This document shows, piece after piece, positions 60,557 to 64,000 of a stretch of 64,000 nt of DNA. Origin of the DNA: Elstera sp043721315. Lineage in GTDB: Bacteria; Pseudomonadota; Alphaproteobacteria; Elsterales; Elsteraceae. The position numbers were made by a program, and so were the translations under genes. How positions within the stretch are numbered: position 1 is the first letter of the stretch; each line of letters starts with the position of its first letter. Location of the stretch: positions 94,582 through 158,581 of the forward strand of contig JAYSQZ010000034.1 of the NCBI GenBank assembly GCA_043721315.1, given 5' to 3'. Under the pieces are notes generated by a model. That model was not told the DNA's origin. It was given only the letters and a program-made list of their open reading frames with translations, and made no database searches.

Positions 60557-61687
60557 TTATCGAACAAAAAGCTGAACCTCGTTCGCGTCCACTGTTTGAG
60601 AGTTGGCTGACGATAGTGCCAAACGGTTCGGTGGCAGCCCCATATCGGTGAGGGAGCGCATTACCTGTTCCGCACTGCGCCGGGCTTGGTTCGCGGCCAA
60701 GGCGGCAGGACCGGCACCGCCGCGCGTGGGGCTAACGGCAACCAGATCGAAACTCACATCCGGGCGGCGTTCGAGGGCTTGCGACACGGCATTATACAGC
60801 GCCTGCTCGTACACAACATTCGGGCGATCAAAGCGGATGACGACCAGCGGGCGACGACCATCCGGGCGCACAACACCCGCAGCATTGCTAAGGCCCGAAG
60901 GGGTAGCTGCGGGAGGTGCCGCGCCTAAACCCGCCTGCTGAACCCGGCCCGACAGCGCGCCGCCAATCGGCTGACCATTCTTCACCGCGACCGATAGCGC
61001 GGTTAGATTGCGACGTTCGTTGGCGATATAAGTGCTTTGACGCGCCACATCGTCCGAAATATCCGACAGCAGCCGGTCAATCGCCACCTGGGCGCGGTTC
61101 GAATCGTCCAGCAGCCTTGCTAATGCCTGATGATCTTCGTCGAGCGCGCCGGAAATGCCGAACGCGGCCCGCGTGGCATCGACGATATAAGAGGCGTCGC
61201 CAGCATCCTTCGAGACGGCACTGGAGAGCTTGTTTAAGCGCCCCACGTCCTCATTCAGCCGATCCAGCGTGGTTTGTGCCTGATCCCACTGCTGCGTGAC
61301 AATCGGGTTGCCGGGCGTGGTGCCAACTTGAAGCCGCGCATTCATCGCCGCGACAAGCGCGTAATAAAGCTGACCGTTTTCCATATTGCCGCTGCGAATC
61401 ACCGTCAGCAGGCTTTGGCGATCCTCCAACCGTGCCGCGAGGCGACCGAGATCGACGCGCAGTTGCGCGGCCTTTTCCCCCACAGGGGTCGAGGTCGGCA
61501 CCGCCACGGTCGGGGCAAGCGGCAGAACCGCCGGAACCCGGTTGCTAGAGGGCACGGACGCGACGGGAGCGGTGCCGGCGGAAAAGCCGTCAAGGCTACC
61601 GCAACCCGATAGAGCAGTGAAAAGCACGACGGAAAGCAGCGAAAACGCTACTTTACGGAACGAATGAGCGGCCAAAAACACGGGCAT
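60557..61687 (-). CDS. Lipoprotein with OmpA-like C-terminal region
   Basis: A 376-residue protein. A signal with lipobox (LFTALSGCGSL) implies lipid attachment. The middle is helical and Asp/Arg-rich. The C-terminal part (PLVVIRFDRPNVVYEQALYN, then SLTDMGLPPNRLALSS) is reminiscent of OmpA-type peptidoglycan-binding domains (including NRLALSSANSQ), but the match is loose. Function unknown. Confidence 0.62.
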   Translation of the reverse strand: MPVFLAAHSFRKVAFSLLSVVLFTALSGCGSLDGFSAGTAPVASVPSSNRVPAVLPLAPTVAVPTSTPVGEKAAQLRVDLGRLAARLEDRQSLLTVIRSGNMENGQLYYALVAAMNARLQVGTTPGNPIVTQQWDQAQTTLDRLNEDVGRLNKLSSAVSKDAGDASYIVDATRAAFGISGALDEDHQALARLLDDSNRAQVAIDRLLSDISDDVARQSTYIANERRNLTALSVAVKNGQPIGGALSGRVQQAGLGAAPPAATPSGLSNAAGVVRPDGRRPLVVIRFDRPNVVYEQALYNAVSQALERRPDVSFDLVAVSPTRGGAGPAALAANQARRSAEQVMRSLTDMGLPPNRLALSSANSQTVDANEVQLFVR

Positions 61688-62007
61688 GTGGTCGGAGCAC
61701 CTTCCCCGGACAGATACAATAGCGCCCCCTATTTGCGACTCCGTACCGTTTCAGCCCTCCCTATCGCTAGGGACAAAACCTTGAAACGGCACTAACTCGA
61801 TAGACGGAAGACGCCTTAATAAGTCGTGATACTACCGGAAGGCTTTGCCCATTCCAAGCCCCTCTCGCGCCGCAGCAGGCTGATTCCGGCGATTTCTTGT
61901 GGGCTGACGGGCAAAAAGGGGGCCGCAGAAAACGATTGGCAGCACCATTCATTTTTCCTCTTGCACAGCCCGCGCGCTATCGCTAATTTCCGCCACCTCA
62001 ACGGCAG
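61688..62007. other. Intergenic region before tRNA-Arg
   Basis: The 320 bp hold no supported gene. A nested hairpin is seen at 61746-61789: CCGTTTCA pairs with TGAAACGG, with CCCTA/TAGGG inside. A weak tRNA promoter, TTGCAC at 61961-61966, is possible. Confidence 0.45.
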
Positions 62008-62084
62008 GCGCCCGTAGCTCAACTGGATAGAGCACCAGACTACGAATCTGGGGGTTGGAGGTTCAAGTCCTTCCGGGCGCGCCA
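62008..62084 (+). tRNA. tRNA-Arg(ACG)
   Basis: A 77-nt tRNA. Acceptor GCGCCCG (62008-62014) pairs with CGGGCGC (62074-62080), the anticodon stem is CCAGA/TCTGG and the anticodon ACG is followed by AA. CCA is encoded at 62082-62084. The antisense frame gives the well-known false protein. Confidence 0.96.
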
Positions 62085-62336
62085 TTGGTTTTTGAAAATT
62101 GCTGAGTTTATAAGGCCCGCTTAATAGCGGATGTTTATTTTTGATACACCGTACGCACATTATAGATATAATTTTATTCGTGCGGTCACTATTTGCCCAA
62201 AAATATAGTGAATATTGTCTAGGCGCGCTCAAAAAATGATGAAATGCGTATGACCTGTCTCGATTTTTTAACGATACGCCCTTAAAGTTTGCTCCCTAAG
62301 CAAATATTGCAGGTAGCCTAAAAGCAGCCCCAGAGA

Positions 62337-63899
62337 ATGATGGATCCGATGAAAATCAACCTACTGACGCGCATCATCCTTCTCATTTCCACACTCGCGC
62401 TGGTTCTCCAGGTTGCAGCATCCAGCTACGGTTATCTGAGGGTCGCCAGTACCGAGCAGACGCGCCTGACCGAAGCCTTGCAGCGCATCACTGAAATGCA
62501 GGCCGATGCTTTGGCCCGCCCCCTGTGGGATTTGTCGGATAGTCAGATTAAGTCCGTGCTTGCGGCTATTGCTAAAGACCGCAACTTCGCCCACGCCCGC
62601 GTTTTTGGGGTCAATGGGAAGCTGGTCGCCGAAAGCGTGAAGGCGGAAACCGAAGCTGGTTTGACCGAAAAACGCGATGTGGTTCACCAAGAGGGCGGCA
62701 ACCGCGAAAAGCTGGGCGTGCTCGACGTTGGTTTCAGCCTTGATCAGGTTGAAGAGGTTAAGCAAGCGGCGGTCATCGAAGCCATTATTGAAACCGTGCT
62801 GATGGTCACGTTGCTCGCGCTGGCGGTGTTTTTCTCGTTCGCCTCAATTGCTCGGCCCTTGCGCCATCTCACTCAGGCCATGGGCAAGCTCGCCAGCGGC
62901 GACCGCGCCGTCGATGTGCCCAGCACGGCACGCACCGATGAAATCGGCGATATTGCCCGCGCGGTCCAGGTGTTCAAAGATAATGCTTTGGAGATGGATC
63001 GCATTTCAACCGAGCGCCGCTCGGAGCGGCTTGCAGCGGAAGCCCAGCGCAAAGACGGCATGAATGCCATGGCGACTGACCTTGAAAATACGGTCGGCCA
63101 GATGGTCGAATCACTCACACGCTCTGTCGTCGATATGCGCTCCACCGCCGATATTCTGTCGAGCGCCGCTCAGGAAACAACGCGCCGTTCGGCCCTGGTT
63201 GCCACTGCCAGCGAGCAGGCAACCCAAACCGTCGGCACCGTTGCCACCGCGACCGAAGAACTCAGCAGTTCCTCGCTCGAAATCGCCCGGCAAGTGACCT
63301 ATTCCGCCTCGATGACCGATCAGGCGCGTCTTCAGGCCAGCAAAGCCTCGGAAACCGTGGCGCAACTGATGGAAGCCGCCGATAGAATTGGCACCGTCGT
63401 GGGGCTTATCAGCAATATTGCCGGGCAAACCAATTTACTGGCGTTGAACGCCACGATTGAAGCCGCCCGCGCGGGGGATGCCGGGAAAGGCTTCTCGGTC
63501 GTGGCCTCAGAAGTCAAAAGCCTTGCCAATCAAACCGCGAGAGCTACCGACGATATTGCCGCGCAAATCGGGAGCATTCAGGAAGCCACGCGCGCTGCGG
63601 TGTCGGATATCGACAGCATCGCGGGCCTAATTGCTAAAATCAGCGAAATCGCGTCTACGGTCGCTGCCGCCGCTGAAGAGCAAAAAGCCGCGACCGAAGA
63701 AATCGCTCGCAATGTGCAGGAAGTGGCGCGCGGCGCGCAGGACGTATCGGAGAACATCACCACCGTGTCGCAATCCGCCGACCGTACCAATGGCGCGGTG
63801 ACGACCGTTCTGCAATCGGCAGGGGCGATTACCACGAATGTCGATGGCTTGCGCGCCCGTGTGCTCGGCTTTATCCATGATATTCGCAGCGCATCTTAG
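62337..63899 (+). CDS. Methyl-accepting chemotaxis protein
   Basis: A 520-residue receptor. Two membrane helices (IILLISTLALVLQVAASSYG and VLMVTLLALAVFFSFA) flank a small periplasmic sensor of about 120 residues. A HAMP domain (RPLRHLTQAMGKLASGD) leads to the cytoplasmic signalling hairpin with IAGQTNLLALNATIEAARAG. It passes ligand signals to CheA/CheW. The ATG at 62337 is used; 62340 and 62349 are alternatives. No chemotaxis operon is nearby. Confidence 0.94.
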   Translation: MMDPMKINLLTRIILLISTLALVLQVAASSYGYLRVASTEQTRLTEALQRITEMQADALARPLWDLSDSQIKSVLAAIAKDRNFAHARVFGVNGKLVAESVKAETEAGLTEKRDVVHQEGGNREKLGVLDVGFSLDQVEEVKQAAVIEAIIETVLMVTLLALAVFFSFASIARPLRHLTQAMGKLASGDRAVDVPSTARTDEIGDIARAVQVFKDNALEMDRISTERRSERLAAEAQRKDGMNAMATDLENTVGQMVESLTRSVVDMRSTADILSSAAQETTRRSALVATASEQATQTVGTVATATEELSSSSLEIARQVTYSASMTDQARLQASKASETVAQLMEAADRIGTVVGLISNIAGQTNLLALNATIEAARAGDAGKGFSVVASEVKSLANQTARATDDIAAQIGSIQEATRAAVSDIDSIAGLIAKISEIASTVAAAAEEQKAATEEIARNVQEVARGAQDVSENITTVSQSADRTNGAVTTVLQSAGAITTNVDGLRARVLGFIHDIRSAS

Positions 63900-64000
63900 A
63901 GCCTGTTTGAAAATGTCGGACGGGTCGATCCTGCGGGTCTTTTTACGCCCTGCTGCGTCGCCAATCTTGCAGATAGTCTCGATATCTGCTGCGCTTGGCT
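63900..64000. other. Unassigned sequence at the window end
   Basis: About 100 bp after the receptor. No gene, clear hairpin terminator or repeat can be supported because the sequence stops. Confidence 0.4.

Noticed and set aside
61816..62232. Minus-strand protein with MARPEGLEPPTPRFVVWCSI
   Set aside because: This is the classic false protein antisense to tRNA-Arg.
62283..62309. Sigma-28-type promoter before the chemotaxis receptor
   Set aside because: TAAAGTTT is a perfect -35 match but the expected -10 sequence after 11 bp is poor.
1..64000. CRISPR array
   Set aside because: No regularly spaced direct repeats of 23-40 bp with unique spacers were seen. The tandem repeats in olsB, timA and hsdS have no spacers.

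Overview
The window looks like chromosome from a GC-rich alphaproteobacterium, probably Rhodospirillales. The evidence is the fur-olsB-olsA cluster, the paired Hsp20 and DUF1150 genes, a TimA/Tim44-like gene beside mltA, coq7, sdhCDAB order and DUF2244/DUF1127/DUF4864 proteins. No rRNA gene or CRISPR array is visible. The genus is inference only.

Layout: 0-8 kb holds a Fur regulator, an ornithine-lipid acyltransferase pair, serine dehydratase, a MocR regulator facing a DUF1127 gene, and an AlaX/GNAT/PhzF run. 8-13 kb is a minus-strand housekeeping series: ribF, pyrF, accD, folC and a hydrolase. 13-24 kb carries a response regulator, a low-GC Abi/HEPN gene, nth, a small heat-shock gene, AzlCD, PaiB-like, secB, timA/mltA, a DHH phosphoesterase, rpmB and upp. 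25-32 kb has an AraC regulator, a MATE transporter coupled to a DUF815 ATPase, an AbiEii-like nucleotidyltransferase with a small partner, purD and pdxY. 32-39 kb has sdhCDAB, an orphan periplasmic binding protein, zapE, coq7 and dsbB.

From 39.4 to 58.06 kb an integrated genomic island occupies the 3' end of tRNA-Leu(CAA). Its left end is the intact tRNA followed by a P4-type integrase. Its right end is a 26-bp copy of the tRNA 3' end differing by one base. Inside are two small excisionase-type DNA-binding proteins, a possible replication protein, a seven-gene minus-strand cluster of mostly exported or membrane proteins (including a serralysin-like RTX metalloprotease), a broken pRiA4b ORF-3-like gene, an EcoR124-type (type IC) restriction-modification operon, a JAB/JAMM protein with two tiny genes leading into hsdM, and hipBA. 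The hsdS gene carries four exact 12-bp repeats in its central spacer, the site where EcoR124-family enzymes change DNA specificity by repeat number.

Beyond the island are rlmI-like, gpt, a DUF4864 protein, a lipoprotein, tRNA-Arg(ACG) and a chemotaxis receptor. The most interesting parts are the island boundaries (with a diverged second copy of the island's left-end sequence outside attR), the JAB-microORF-hsdMSR arrangement, the variable-number hsdS repeat, and the two small chromosomal defence-like genes at 14.4 and 28.9 kb.
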